Of a DNA stretch of 64,000 bases, positions 48,023 through 57,944 are shown piece by piece. Position 1 is the stretch's first letter. Each line of letters opens with the position of its first letter. The notes below the pieces were generated by a model. The model was not told the origin of the DNA, did no database searches, and saw only the letters and a list, made by a program, of their open reading frames with translations. Source of the stretch: Aerococcus urinaeequi (GTDB lineage Bacteria > Bacillota > Bacilli > Lactobacillales > Aerococcaceae); assembly GCF_001543205.1 (NCBI RefSeq), contig NZ_CP014162.1, positions 1,949,340 through 2,013,339 of the forward strand. Direction: 5' to 3'. The position numbers and the translations under genes are program-made.

Positions 48023-48952
48023 TTAAAATGTTGCTTCTAATGGTGGTACAACTTGTTTTTTACGTGATACAACGCCTGGTAAAGCAATTTGGTTGTCATT
48101 CACTTGACCGCCAAAGGCTTGTTCAGCATGTTGCATAAAGTCTTCAGAACCCACTAACAGACCTTCTGAATCACTTGTTAAAATGTTTGTTACCACTAAT
48201 AAGAATGCGGCATATTCGTTTTCAGCTACTAAGTCTTTCATTGCTGCAATCACTTCGTCTTTACGTTTCAAGACATCGTCAACATCTACGACATTGATTT
48301 GACCAATACGTACTGGTTTGCCGTCCATTTCAAATGATTTAGCGTCGCCATCAGCAATTTCACTTGCAGATTTAGCGTCTACATTTGTACCTGATTTCAA
48401 TAAAGCTAAACCGTAAGCTTCAACATCTACGCCAGCGATCTCTGCTAAAGCTAAACCAACTTCTTGATCTTTTTCTGTTGTTGTTGGTGATTTGAATAAT
48501 AAAGTATCAGAGATGATAGCTGATAGCATTAAACCAGCGATTTCTTTAGGTATTTCGATACCTTTTTCTTGGAACAATTCGAAAATAATTGTTTGAGAAC
48601 AACCATATGGTTTAGCAATGAAAGTTAATGGTGTGGCACTTGTGAAATCACCAATTTTGTGGTGGTCAACAACTGAATGCACTTCAACTTCTGCTAAGTC
48701 AGCGACTGATTGTTGCGACTCGTTGTGGTCTACTAAAGCAACTGTATCTGTTTGCGTTCCAATAGATTCAATTACACGTGGTGCCTCTTGACCAAATTCA
48801 TTCAAGGCATAGGCAGTTTCTTCGTTAACTTGTCCTAAGGCAACCGCTTCTGCTTCAAGTCCTTGTTGGTTTAATAAATAGGCATATGAAATAGCAGATG
48901 TAATGGCATCTGTATCTGGATTTTGATGTCCGAAAACTAAAATTTTATTCAC
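48023..48952 (-). CDS. ppaC: Manganese-dependent inorganic pyrophosphatase
   Basis: Class II (DHH family) pyrophosphatase, 309 residues, splitting pyrophosphate to drive biosynthesis. Metal motifs: GHQNPDTDAI near residue 8, VDHNE near 75 and VVDHHKIGD near 95; the C-terminal substrate motif reads SRKKQVVPPLE. Single gene with AAGGAGC-type ribosome site. Confidence 0.96.
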   Translation of the reverse strand: MNKILVFGHQNPDTDAITSAISYAYLLNQQGLEAEAVALGQVNEETAYALNEFGQEAPRVIESIGTQTDTVALVDHNESQQSVADLAEVEVHSVVDHHKIGDFTSATPLTFIAKPYGCSQTIIFELFQEKGIEIPKEIAGLMLSAIISDTLLFKSPTTTEKDQEVGLALAEIAGVDVEAYGLALLKSGTNVDAKSASEIADGDAKSFEMDGKPVRIGQINVVDVDDVLKRKDEVIAAMKDLVAENEYAAFLLVVTNILTSDSEGLLVGSEDFMQHAEQAFGGQVNDNQIALPGVVSRKKQVVPPLEATF

Positions 48953-49010
48953 GTTTATTGCTCCTTTTTGAATTCAATGATAATCACATTTTAACATAGA
49001 TTAATTCGAA

Positions 49011-49047
49011 AAAAGGAACTTTTCGAAAAATCCGAAAAATTCCTTTT
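49011..49047 (-). terminator. Terminator of the aldo/keto reductase gene
   Basis: AAAAGGAA...TTCCTTTT with an inner TTTTCG/CGAAAA stem; a T-run follows on the minus strand. Confidence 0.85.
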
Positions 49048-49084
49048 AAGTTGATTTTTTGACTATATTTCAGGTCATATTTGC

Positions 49085-49936
49085 CTAAAACTCTTGGTAC
49101 ACCGCTGGATCTTGGTTGGCTGCGCGGCCGTCTGGCTTATCTAAACGGTCAAATACGGCCAAGTCTTCTTCATCCAGTTTGAAGTCAAAGAAGTCTAAGT
49201 TTTCAATTTGACGCGCTTTCTTGCTTGATTTAGGGATTGGCATAGCCCCTAATTGCGTTTGCCAGCGTAAAATTGTTTGACCAGCAGACTTATCGTATTT
49301 AGCAGCTACTGCTTTGATGTCTTCATTTTCTAAAACTGATTTATCAATCTTTTCATTCGCGCGAACAAAAGGTGACCAAGATTGAGTAATAATGCCCTTC
49401 TCCTCATGGTAAGCGCGTTGCGCTTTTTGTTGGAAGTAAGGGTGCATTTCTACTTGGTTTACCACTGGTAAGACGCTAGTTTCACGCTCAATGCGGTCAA
49501 TATGTTCTGGTAAGAAGTTGCTGACACCTAGATTTTTGATGTAGCCACGTCTTTGGGCTTCAATCAGTGCTTGCCAAGCTTCAACATAGTGGTCTTCTTT
49601 TGGATTTGGCCAGTGAATCAAGTAAAAATCATAGTAGTCTAAGTTTGCCCGCATTAATGATTCTTGAATAGTCACTAAGGCATCATCGTATTTGTGGTAA
49701 CGACCAGGTAATTTTGAAGCCACTTGAATCTCGTCTCTTGGAATTCCAGATCGACGAATAGCTTCACCTACTGTTGCTTCATTTTCATAGTTGTAGGCTG
49801 AATCTAGGTAACGGTAACCTGCTTCTAAGGCTGACTGGATAGATTCTACCCCATCATATCCTTTAAGTTTGTATGTACCAAAACCGATTTGTGGGACTTT
49901 GGTCCCATCATGCGCTGTATAAGTTGGTATTGTCAT
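49085..49936 (-). CDS. Aldo/keto reductase
   Basis: A 283-residue NADPH-dependent AKR with the TIM-barrel motifs: GYRYLDSAYNYENE (catalytic Asp and Tyr) near residue 41, catalytic Lys in VASKLPGRYH near 73, and IHWPNP (His) near 108, then IPKSSKKARQIENL for NADPH near 233. It resembles the 2,5-diketogluconate reductase/YvgN-like group. The tail is normal for the family. Single-gene unit; it probably reduces small aldehydes. Confidence 0.92.
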   Translation of the reverse strand: MTIPTYTAHDGTKVPQIGFGTYKLKGYDGVESIQSALEAGYRYLDSAYNYENEATVGEAIRRSGIPRDEIQVASKLPGRYHKYDDALVTIQESLMRANLDYYDFYLIHWPNPKEDHYVEAWQALIEAQRRGYIKNLGVSNFLPEHIDRIERETSVLPVVNQVEMHPYFQQKAQRAYHEEKGIITQSWSPFVRANEKIDKSVLENEDIKAVAAKYDKSAGQTILRWQTQLGAMPIPKSSKKARQIENLDFFDFKLDEEDLAVFDRLDKPDGRAANQDPAVYQEF

Positions 49937-50030
49937 CGAATAGCTCCCTTCAAATTATAAGTTATAATCTTAGTTTACCATGAACCCATTTGAGACCAAA
50001 TCATTTGCTTGTGCAGGACTTTAAATATTG

Positions 50031-50056
50031 AAAAAAGCGCAAGTGCACCCTACTTG
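50031..50056 (-). terminator. Short terminator after the thiolase gene
   Basis: CAAGT/ACTTG stem with a T-run (six T) on the minus strand; short but well placed next to the stop. Confidence 0.6.
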
Positions 50057-51238
50057 TTAAACTGCCTGTTTTACTATGACGGATACCCCTTGTCCGCCGC
50101 CCACACATAGGGTCGCTAAACCATAAACTGACTGACGTTTTAGCATTTCATGGATCAAGGTAACCAAAATACGGGCGCCTGAAGCACCGATTGGATGACC
50201 AAGGGCAATTGCCCCACCATTCACGTTAACTTTGTCAGCTGGCAATTCTAAGCTTGTGGTTACACATAAAGCTTGGGATGCAAACGCTTCATTTGCCTCA
50301 ATTAAATCTAGGTCTCCTGCTGTAATATTGGCCATTTCTAAGGCCTTGATCGTTGTTGGGATTGGACCTGTCCCCATAATTGAAGGATCTACCCCACCCG
50401 TTGCGTAAGATGCAATGGATACCATGGGTTTAAGCCCTAGTTCATCGGCCTTACGCTTAGACATTAAGACAAGCATTGCTGCCCCATCATTGATACCTGA
50501 TGAGTTACCTGCTGTAACTGTCCCCTCTTCTTTAAAGGCCGGTTGCAATTTACCCAAACGTTTTGGTGTAATACCCGAACGTGGCCCTTCATCTTCAGTC
50601 ACTACTTGCACGCCATTTTTTTGTGGGATGGTCACTGGGACAATTTCTTCTGCAAAACGATCAGCCTCTTTCGCTGCTACAGCCTTGATTTGGCTAGCGG
50701 CTGCAAATTCATCTTGGGCTTCACGGGAAATCCCGTATTGGTCCGCAATATTTTCTGCTGTAATCCCCATCGCGTCGTTTGAGAAGGCATCTGTTAGACC
50801 ATCGTGTTGCATAGTGTCAATCATTTGACCATTGCCCATACGCTGACCCCAACGAGCGGAATCAACCACGTATGGTGCACGAGTCATATTTTCCGTACCA
50901 CCTGCGACCACAATATCAGCGTCGCCAAGCATGATAGCTTGTGCGCCCATCATGACAGTACGCAATCCTGAACCACAAACTTGGTTAATGGTTACGGCAG
51001 TAGATTCGTTAGACAAGCCTGATTTTAGGGCGACTTGGCGCGCAACGTTTTGGCCAAGTCCAGCACTTAATACATTCCCCAAGATCACTTGTTCAACTTT
51101 TTTTGGGTCTAAATCAATTGAAGCGAGTGTTTCTTTTAATACTTCTACCCCTAAATCAACTGCTGAAATGCTTTTAAATTGGCCACCAAATTTTCCGATT
51201 GCAGAACGTTTCGCTGCAACAATGACTACTTCTTCCAT
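50057..51238 (-). CDS. Acetyl-CoA acetyltransferase (thiolase II)
   Basis: Thiolase of 393 residues: active Cys in NQVCGSGLRTV near residue 88, GHPIGASGARI with His near 350, and second Cys in CVGGGQG near 380. It condenses two acetyl-CoA, in this group most likely as the first step of the mevalonate pathway. I choose ATG 51238 behind AAAGGAG, six codons inside the longest frame. It stands alone; mvaS, mvaA or fatty-acid oxidation genes are not adjacent. Confidence 0.93.
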   Translation of the reverse strand: MEEVVIVAAKRSAIGKFGGQFKSISAVDLGVEVLKETLASIDLDPKKVEQVILGNVLSAGLGQNVARQVALKSGLSNESTAVTINQVCGSGLRTVMMGAQAIMLGDADIVVAGGTENMTRAPYVVDSARWGQRMGNGQMIDTMQHDGLTDAFSNDAMGITAENIADQYGISREAQDEFAAASQIKAVAAKEADRFAEEIVPVTIPQKNGVQVVTEDEGPRSGITPKRLGKLQPAFKEEGTVTAGNSSGINDGAAMLVLMSKRKADELGLKPMVSIASYATGGVDPSIMGTGPIPTTIKALEMANITAGDLDLIEANEAFASQALCVTTSLELPADKVNVNGGAIALGHPIGASGARILVTLIHEMLKRQSVYGLATLCVGGGQGVSVIVKQAV

Positions 51239-51384
51239 AAAACTCTCCTTTACCATTCATTCATTTTCTTGATTTAAATCCGCGAATAAATGTTCATCTC
51301 TTTAATTATAGCGAAGAATGCTATTAATATCTAGTTATCAATACTAAGATAAGTAATTATCGTTTTTCTCTAAACTTAGCCTAT

Positions 51385-51423
51385 AACAAAACGCCTACCA
51401 AAACAATAAAAATTTGGCAGACG
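51385..51423 (-). terminator. Terminator after parC
   Basis: Eleven-base arms around CCAAA/TTTGG (two mismatches), followed on the minus strand by GTTTTGTT. Confidence 0.65.
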
Positions 51424-51444
51424 TTCGGATTCTTAATTGAAAAT

Positions 51445-53907
51445 TTATTTTTCAGGATTAAAAGACGTGAAGTCAATTAACGGCGTTACTAAGCTAATTT
51501 GACCATGATTTTTCTCGTCTACAAGCATTGACCCGTTTGAGTAACGGTTGGCAATTGCCACGTCACCTGTTCTAAAGTTTTCACGATGAGATTGGCTTGT
51601 AAGCACTTCAAATACCTGTTTAGTATTAATGACTTCAAAGGCAGCAACAAAACGATGTGGGTTTGTTTTCAATTCTTTTAAGGCCACTAAACCACGTTTA
51701 GCTCGCCCAAGAACGTTAATTTCAGTCCATTTCAAGCGTTTCATATGCCCTCGTTGGGTCACCATCATCAATTGCAAGTTATCATCTGGAACGGCTGCGT
51801 ATGACAATCCAACCACATAATCATCTTGTTTCAGGTTAATAGATTTAACCCCTTTAGCACGCGCACCAATAATCGAAATTTCATCAATGCTGTATCTTAA
51901 GGTAAAACCAAAATGCGTCACTAAGATGACTTGGGCTTGGCTTTGGTCAGTTGCGCCGTCAATGCGGTAAACACCAATTACTTGATCAGTGTCAGAAGAT
52001 AAATTCATAGCTAATGACGATTTGTTTTTATAACCGCGGAATTCTTTGAATTCTGACAATGCCGTTTGTTTAATCATTCCCGCAGCTGATGCAAGCAAGA
52101 GGTTATCTTTGCTATTTTCATCGTATTTAAAGACACCGATAATTGATTCGTCACTGGCAAAGGCAATTCTTTGCGAAATATGCTCCCCTAAGTCTTTCCA
52201 ACGGATGTCTTGTAATTCATAAACTGGTTGGAAGATGTAGTTCCCTTTATTGGTTATGAATACTAACTGATCCAAAGTAGACATTTTTTCAAGGAATTGT
52301 ACATGGTCTCCGTCGCGTAAACCGACTTCTTCAATACCAGAAGCTTTAAATGACCGCAGACTAGACCGTTTGATATAACCACCGCGGGTTACTACAACGA
52401 TAACGTCTTCTTCAGAAATTAATAATTGTTTCTTCACGATGACTTCTTGGATTTCGTCTTGAATCTCAGTACGACGTTCAGAAGCGTAAGCTTTCTTAAT
52501 CGCTCTTAGTTCAGACTTCATCCGGCCATAAAGGACTTTATCATCAGACAAGATCGCTTGGTAAGAAGCAATATCCTCGTTTAATTGTAGGCGTTCATTT
52601 TCCAAAGCAGTAACGTCTGTATTGGTTAAACGGTACAATTGTAGGCTTACGATCGCTTCTGCTTGGGCTTCTGAGAAATCAAAAGCTTCAATCAAGTTGT
52701 ATTTAGAGTCTGATTTATTTTTAGAGTTTCTAATCGTCGCAATCACTTGGTCTAGAATAGTCATGGCTTTGACCAATCCGTCTACGATATGTAAACGACG
52801 TTGGGCCTTGTTTAAATCAAAGGTTGTCCGGCGACGAATAATTTCATAACGGTGGCCGATATAAGCGTTTAAAGCTTCTCTAATCCCGACTAATTCAGGA
52901 CGTTGGTTATTAATGGCCACCATGTTGAAGTTATAGTTGATTTGCAGGTCAGAATTTTTGTAGAAGTAATTTAGAATGGCGTCAGAACTCGCATCCTTTT
53001 TCAATTCAATCACGATTTGTAGACCGTTACGGTCCGTTTCATCACGGACTTCTTGAATCCCGTCAATCGACCGATTCAACCGTAACTCATCCATCCGGCG
53101 TACTAGGTTAGCCTTATTTACTTCATATGGAATTTCTGTAATCACGATTTTCTCTTTACCACCACGGTCTGTTTCAATATGGTGCTTAGACCGAACAACG
53201 ACTTTCCCACGTCCAGAAGTATAAGCTTTCTTCAACTCCTCTTTCCCTTGGATAATAGCCCCTGTTGGGAAATCTGGTCCAGGAACAAAGTCCATCAACT
53301 TATTGACTGTGGCATTTGGATGGTCGATTAAATAAATTGTTGCATCAATAATTTCACCTAGATTATGCGGCGGAATTTCAGTCGCGTAACCCGCTGAAAT
53401 TCCAGTTGCCCCGTTAACCAACAGGTTTGGGAAACCTGCTGGTAAAACAGTTGGTTCTTCAGCCGTGTCATCAAAGTTTAGGATCATTTCGACCGTGTCT
53501 TTATCAAGATCACGCAATAATTCATCGGCAATCTTCGATAAACGGGCCTCTGTATACCGCATAGCAGCTGCAGAGTCACCGTCCATAGACCCGTTATTCC
53601 CGTGCATCTCTACTAAAACTTCACGGTTCTTCCAGTCTTGAGACATCCTGACCATGGCTTCATAAACTGATGAATCACCGTGGGGGTGGTAGTTACCAAT
53701 TACATTACCGACTGTTTTGGCCGATTTACGGAAGTTTGAAGAAGAGGTATTCCCCTCTTGAAACATTGCGAACAAAATCCGGCGTTGTACTGGTTTTAAT
53801 CCATCGCGAATATCAGGTAGCGCCCGGTCTTGGATGATGTATTTAGAATACCGTCCGAAACGGTCACCCATTACCTCTTCTAATGTTAATTTTTGAATTT
53901 CAACCAT
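51445..53907 (-). CDS. parC: DNA topoisomerase IV subunit A
   Basis: ParC of 820 residues. N-terminal breakage-reunion domain with the active Tyr in [11 protein letters not shown] near residue 118 and the quinolone-resistance region [18 protein letters not shown] near 80, which has the usual Ser and Glu. The C-terminal beta-pinwheel repeats follow. ATG overlaps the parE stop by one base (TAATG). With ParE it separates daughter chromosomes. Confidence 0.97.
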   Translation of the reverse strand: MVEIQKLTLEEVMGDRFGRYSKYIIQDRALPDIRDGLKPVQRRILFAMFQEGNTSSSNFRKSAKTVGNVIGNYHPHGDSSVYEAMVRMSQDWKNREVLVEMHGNNGSMDGDSAAAMRYTEARLSKIADELLRDLDKDTVEMILNFDDTAEEPTVLPAGFPNLLVNGATGISAGYATEIPPHNLGEIIDATIYLIDHPNATVNKLMDFVPGPDFPTGAIIQGKEELKKAYTSGRGKVVVRSKHHIETDRGGKEKIVITEIPYEVNKANLVRRMDELRLNRSIDGIQEVRDETDRNGLQIVIELKKDASSDAILNYFYKNSDLQINYNFNMVAINNQRPELVGIREALNAYIGHRYEIIRRRTTFDLNKAQRRLHIVDGLVKAMTILDQVIATIRNSKNKSDSKYNLIEAFDFSEAQAEAIVSLQLYRLTNTDVTALENERLQLNEDIASYQAILSDDKVLYGRMKSELRAIKKAYASERRTEIQDEIQEVIVKKQLLISEEDVIVVVTRGGYIKRSSLRSFKASGIEEVGLRDGDHVQFLEKMSTLDQLVFITNKGNYIFQPVYELQDIRWKDLGEHISQRIAFASDESIIGVFKYDENSKDNLLLASAAGMIKQTALSEFKEFRGYKNKSSLAMNLSSDTDQVIGVYRIDGATDQSQAQVILVTHFGFTLRYSIDEISIIGARAKGVKSINLKQDDYVVGLSYAAVPDDNLQLMMVTQRGHMKRLKWTEINVLGRAKRGLVALKELKTNPHRFVAAFEVINTKQVFEVLTSQSHRENFRTGDVAIANRYSNGSMLVDEKNHGQISLVTPLIDFTSFNPEK

Positions 53908-56030
53908 TAATAATCACCATCTTCATCAAATAAATTAATTTGCCCACCAGTTACGTCATCCGCAGCTTCGTTAGCAGTGACACTGGTTTGATTTTGGTTT
54001 TCTAAAATTTCGACAACTTCTTCCTTATCGCCACCATCAGTATCTGAGGCATTTTCAAGGAGGGTATCATCTTCGTCCATGGTGAAGGCCACATTGTCTT
54101 CAATCCATTTCCGTCTAGGTTCTACCTTGTTCCCCATTAAAACAGATACCCTTTTTTCAGCTAGGGATAAATCGTCAATTGTTACCCGGACAAGTGTACG
54201 TGTTTCAGGATCCATAGTTGTTTCCCATAATTGGTCCGCATTCATCTCACCCAAACCTTTGTAACGTTGCAAGATATAGCCTTTGCCGACTTTATCAGTC
54301 ACAGTTTTTAACTCGTCATCCGTCCAAGCATATTCAATGACCTCATTTTTCCCCTTACCCTTAGACACCTTATACAATGGTGGCATAGCAAGATAGACTT
54401 TACCCGCCTCTACTAAAGGTTTCATATAGCGGAAGAAGAAGGTCAGCAGTAGCACTTGGATATGGGCCCCATCGGTATCGGCATCGGTCATGATGATGAC
54501 TTTATCGTAGTTGGCATCCTCAACCTCAAATTCAGCCCCTACACCTGCACCAATGGTATAGATGATGGTGTTCAACTCTTCATTTTTTAGAATATCTTGA
54601 ATGCTGGCTTTTTCAGTGTTTAATACCTTACCACGTAATGGCAAGATAGCCTGGAATTTACGGTCCCGCCCTTGTTTAGCAGAACCACCGGCAGAATCTC
54701 CCTCCACTAGGAAAAGTTCATTCTTCTTGGCATTACGGCCCTGTGCCGGCGTTAATTTACCAGATAATAGGACTTCCTTACGTTTCCCCTTAGCGCCACG
54801 TGACGCTTCACGGGCTTTACGGGCAGCATCTCTCGCTTCACGTGCTTTTAAAGCTTTACGGACCAGCATTTGTGCTGTTTCCCCGTTTTCAATTAGGTAA
54901 ACCGCTAAGTTTTCAGATACGATTTTATCAGAAGCTGAACGCGCTTGTGGTGTCCCTAATTTAGACTTGGTTTGCCCTTCAAACTGCAAGATTTCTTCAG
55001 GAATCCGTAACGATAAGACAGCTGTATACCCTTCTCGTACGTCAGATCCTTCAAGGTTCTTTTCTTTAGTCTTCAACAAGTCCACCTTACGGGCGTATTC
55101 ATTGAAAGACTTGGTTAAACCTGTTCGCATCCCCGATTCATGGGTCCCGCCGTCTGCAGTTCTTACGTTATTGACGAATGATAAGACTGTTTCCGAATAA
55201 CCATCGTTATATTGGAAGGCCAATTCGATTTCAATCCCGTTTTCAACCCCTTGGAAAAAGACGACATCATGTAAAACGTCCTTGTCTTCATTTAAGTAAT
55301 CGACAAAAGCCTTGATCCCTTCTGCATAATGGAAGGTTTCCTCAGTCTCGTTGATTTCATCAATAAAGTCGATACGTAAGTCTTTTAATAAAAAGGCTGA
55401 TTCACGTAAGTGTTCCCGAATAGTTGACGGGTCAAATTTAATATTGCCAAAGATCTCAGCATCCGGATAAAATTGGATTTTAGTGCCGGTGTTTTTGGTT
55501 TTAAAGGCTTTTGTTTTGGGTTTGCCTGGTTTACCACCATTGGTAAATTCCTGGTGGTATTCCTTGCCGTCCCGGTGAACTGTGGCAATAAATTTGCTGG
55601 ACAAGGCATTTACTACAGATGAACCTACACCGTGTAGACCCCCTGAAGTTTTATAACCTGAACCACCGAATTTACCACCCGCATGAAGGACCGTTAAGAT
55701 GACCTCAACAGTCGGCTTACCGCTAGTATGTTTACCAATCGGCATCCCACGTCCATTATCGGTAATAATTGCTGAACCGTCTTTAGCAAGGGTTACTGTA
55801 ATATGGTCAGCATATCCACTCAAGGCCTCGTCAATTGAGTTATCGACAATCTCATACACTAAATGGTGTAAACCACGTGCATCTGTTGACCCGATATACA
55901 TACCAGGACGTTTTCTAACTGCTTCCAGGCCTTCTAATACCTGGATCGAACTTTCATCATAAGTTGATTTATTATTTTGGTTTGTTGGTTTGGCCAAATC
56001 GTTTACCCCACTTTCAATCTTTTTCATCAT
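53907..56030 (-). CDS. parE: DNA topoisomerase IV subunit B
   Basis: ParE of 707 residues: GHKL ATPase domain ([16 protein letters not shown] near residue 65, DNGRGMPIG near 92, [14 protein letters not shown] near 130) and TOPRIM domain ([19 protein letters not shown] near 445, DADTDG near 518). The start is uncertain. ATG 56030 has no ribosome site, whereas an in-frame TTG at 55997 would give the usual short MAKP-type N-terminus with GTGGGG upstream. The first ~11 residues may therefore not be real. Confidence 0.95.
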   Translation of the reverse strand: MMKKIESGVNDLAKPTNQNNKSTYDESSIQVLEGLEAVRKRPGMYIGSTDARGLHHLVYEIVDNSIDEALSGYADHITVTLAKDGSAIITDNGRGMPIGKHTSGKPTVEVILTVLHAGGKFGGSGYKTSGGLHGVGSSVVNALSSKFIATVHRDGKEYHQEFTNGGKPGKPKTKAFKTKNTGTKIQFYPDAEIFGNIKFDPSTIREHLRESAFLLKDLRIDFIDEINETEETFHYAEGIKAFVDYLNEDKDVLHDVVFFQGVENGIEIELAFQYNDGYSETVLSFVNNVRTADGGTHESGMRTGLTKSFNEYARKVDLLKTKEKNLEGSDVREGYTAVLSLRIPEEILQFEGQTKSKLGTPQARSASDKIVSENLAVYLIENGETAQMLVRKALKAREARDAARKAREASRGAKGKRKEVLLSGKLTPAQGRNAKKNELFLVEGDSAGGSAKQGRDRKFQAILPLRGKVLNTEKASIQDILKNEELNTIIYTIGAGVGAEFEVEDANYDKVIIMTDADTDGAHIQVLLLTFFFRYMKPLVEAGKVYLAMPPLYKVSKGKGKNEVIEYAWTDDELKTVTDKVGKGYILQRYKGLGEMNADQLWETTMDPETRTLVRVTIDDLSLAEKRVSVLMGNKVEPRRKWIEDNVAFTMDEDDTLLENASDTDGGDKEEVVEILENQNQTSVTANEAADDVTGGQINLFDEDGDY

Positions 56031-56224
56031 ATATTAAAACCGCTGATTTGCCAAATAGAATCAATATCAATAGGCCCATTTATTTGCGGGTAACTCATCC
56101 ATTATAGCCTAAAAATATTCGAAAGAAAGAAAATATTCTTGGGAAAATTTTTGATTTTCATAACTAGCTAATTAAGTTTGCGATATTTAAATTTGTCTCA
56201 TATAACTGTATTCCTTTGAATTAA

Positions 56225-56233
56225 TGATATAAT
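56225..56233 (+). promoter_or_regulatory. Extended -10 of plsY
   Basis: TGA-TATAAT, a consensus extended -10, 38 bases before the plsY start; no good -35 box. Confidence 0.7.
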
Positions 56234-56270
56234 ATAGGGAGTCTATAGATTTATTGAAAGGAATTAAATC

Positions 56271-56873
56271 ATGTTAACGATTCTATTACTAATCGTCGCT
56301 TACCTATTGGGGTCTATTCCCTTTGGTTTAGTTGTCGGCAAACTCATCTATAAAAAAGATATTCGCCAATTCGGCTCAGGAAATATCGGTACGACAAATG
56401 CCTTCCGAGCTTTTGGTACTATTGGAGGCGTCCTTGTTTTCATCTGTGATATGGTAAAAGGGGCTATCCCCGTCTTACTAGCGATCTGGTTGAATCCTGG
56501 CTTACATCCTTTACTATTTGGTGGTATGGCCATCGTTGGTCATTCATTTCCACTATTCCTTAAATTTAATGGTGGTAAAGCAGTGGCAACCTCATTTGGT
56601 GTAGTTTTAGCCTATCATCCGTTATTTGCCTTGATTTCAATCGCATCATTCTTTGTATCCTTATTCATCACAAGTATGGTCAGCTTCTCTTCAATCTTTG
56701 CGGTTATTTTTGCAACGATTTTAAGCTTATTCTACCAAGACTTGGGCTTAACAATTGCGACTGTTTTAGTCTTAATCTTGGTTGTTGTCCGTCATAAAGA
56801 TAACATTAAACGGATTCGTCAAGGAACAGAGTCAAAAGTGCCCTTTGGATTAAACAAAGCCAAGAAAAAATAA
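56271..56873 (+). CDS. plsY: Acyl-phosphate:glycerol-3-phosphate acyltransferase
   Basis: Membrane enzyme of 200 residues with five helices that adds the first acyl chain to glycerol-3-phosphate. Motifs: GSIPFGLVVGK near residue 15, GSGNIGTTNAFR near 36 and the GHSFPLFLKFNGGKAVAT stretch near 89. Divergent from parE, an arrangement conserved in Firmicutes. AAAGGAAT ribosome site. Confidence 0.95.
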   Translation: MLTILLLIVAYLLGSIPFGLVVGKLIYKKDIRQFGSGNIGTTNAFRAFGTIGGVLVFICDMVKGAIPVLLAIWLNPGLHPLLFGGMAIVGHSFPLFLKFNGGKAVATSFGVVLAYHPLFALISIASFFVSLFITSMVSFSSIFAVIFATILSLFYQDLGLTIATVLVLILVVVRHKDNIKRIRQGTESKVPFGLNKAKKK

Positions 56874-56894
56874 ATGAATCAAAATCAATAAAAT

Positions 56895-56949
56895 AAAGAG
56901 CGATCCAGATTAGCGCTTCAACAAGCTAATCTTTGGGACGCTCTTTTTT
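56895..56949. terminator. Bidirectional terminator overlapping the end of xerC
   Basis: Outer stem AAAGAGCG/CGCTCTTT and inner stem AGATTAGC/GCTAATCT, with a T-run. The right half lies within the last codons of xerC. Confidence 0.85.
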
Positions 56950-57861
56950 CTGTTTGGCATGGGGGTGAAACTGTAGGTAGTTATCCCGTAATTTTTCTTT
57001 TGATAAATGGGTGTAGATTTGTGTCGTGGATAAGGAAGCATGGCCTAGTAGTTCTTGAACAGTTCTTATGTCCGCCCCATTGTTGAGTAAATGAGTGGCA
57101 AATGAATGCCGCAATTTATGGGGATGGATGGACAAAGTAGTGGCTGACTTTTTGACAATTTGGTCTAAAATATAAGCAATCCCTTGGCTAGTCAACTGTT
57201 CGCCCTTGTAATTGACGAATACGAACGCGTGTTCTGTATCATCAAAATGGCCCTTAGCCATGAGTTGGCTTCTGCCATTTTCCAGGTAATCTACTAAGGC
57301 ATCGTGGCAAAATGACCCAATTGGTACATAACGGTCTTTGTTGCCTTTCCCGCGTAAGAGGACCATATCTGCTGTTAGATCGACTTGATTGATGGCTAAG
57401 TCTCTTACTTCAGAAACCCGGGCTCCTGTCCCATATAAGAATTCTAATAAGGCGCGGTTTCTAAGGGCAATCGGATCGTTTCCTTGAACCGAATCAAATA
57501 ATGACTGAATTTCTGATTCATAGAAAAAATCAGGCAATTTAAGGCCTGTTTTAGCAGTTTTCACATAATTAAAGGGATTTTCACTGACTAATTCACGGTC
57601 AAGCAGCAACTTGTAGGCAGAACGCAAACTGGATAGGTGGCGGGAAATAGATTTCCTTGACAGACCGTCCCGTTGCAAATTACCTAAATAGATCCGGATA
57701 TCCCTGTAAGCCACTTGGTCTAATTGGTCTATACCCGCATCCTTCATAAAGGCTTGAAAGTTCTCTAAATCAGCCATATATGCCTTGATGGTTTCCGGTG
57801 AATACTGTCTTTCATGGGTTAAATAGTCGCTGAATAAGCCTTTAAAGTCATCTGTTGGCAT
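56926..57861 (-). CDS. xerC: Tyrosine recombinase XerC
   Basis: XerC-type recombinase, 311 residues. Catalytic residues: Arg in YGTGARVSEV near 148, Lys in RGKGNKDR near 173, H-x-x-R in HPHKLRHSFATH near 245, His in LGHASLSTTQIYTHL near 268 with Tyr near 277. It resolves chromosome dimers at dif with a partner recombinase. Placed 83 bases after topA in the same direction, as in other Lactobacillales. Confidence 0.93.
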   Translation of the reverse strand: MPTDDFKGLFSDYLTHERQYSPETIKAYMADLENFQAFMKDAGIDQLDQVAYRDIRIYLGNLQRDGLSRKSISRHLSSLRSAYKLLLDRELVSENPFNYVKTAKTGLKLPDFFYESEIQSLFDSVQGNDPIALRNRALLEFLYGTGARVSEVRDLAINQVDLTADMVLLRGKGNKDRYVPIGSFCHDALVDYLENGRSQLMAKGHFDDTEHAFVFVNYKGEQLTSQGIAYILDQIVKKSATTLSIHPHKLRHSFATHLLNNGADIRTVQELLGHASLSTTQIYTHLSKEKLRDNYLQFHPHAKQKKERPKD

Positions 57862-57944
57862 TAAAAAACACCCTCTCTAGTAGTGGCTAAAATATACCAC
57901 AACGAAAAGGATGTTTTCAAATTTTGACACTATTTTTAGAAGTC

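Noticed and set aside
50415..50828. Open frames antisense to the thiolase gene
   Set aside because: Shadows of a well-supported gene; composition typical of antisense frames.
50057..51238. Thiolase as a missing partner of the acyl-CoA dehydrogenase operon
   Set aside because: It is 16 kb away, has its own signals, and is better explained by the mevalonate pathway.
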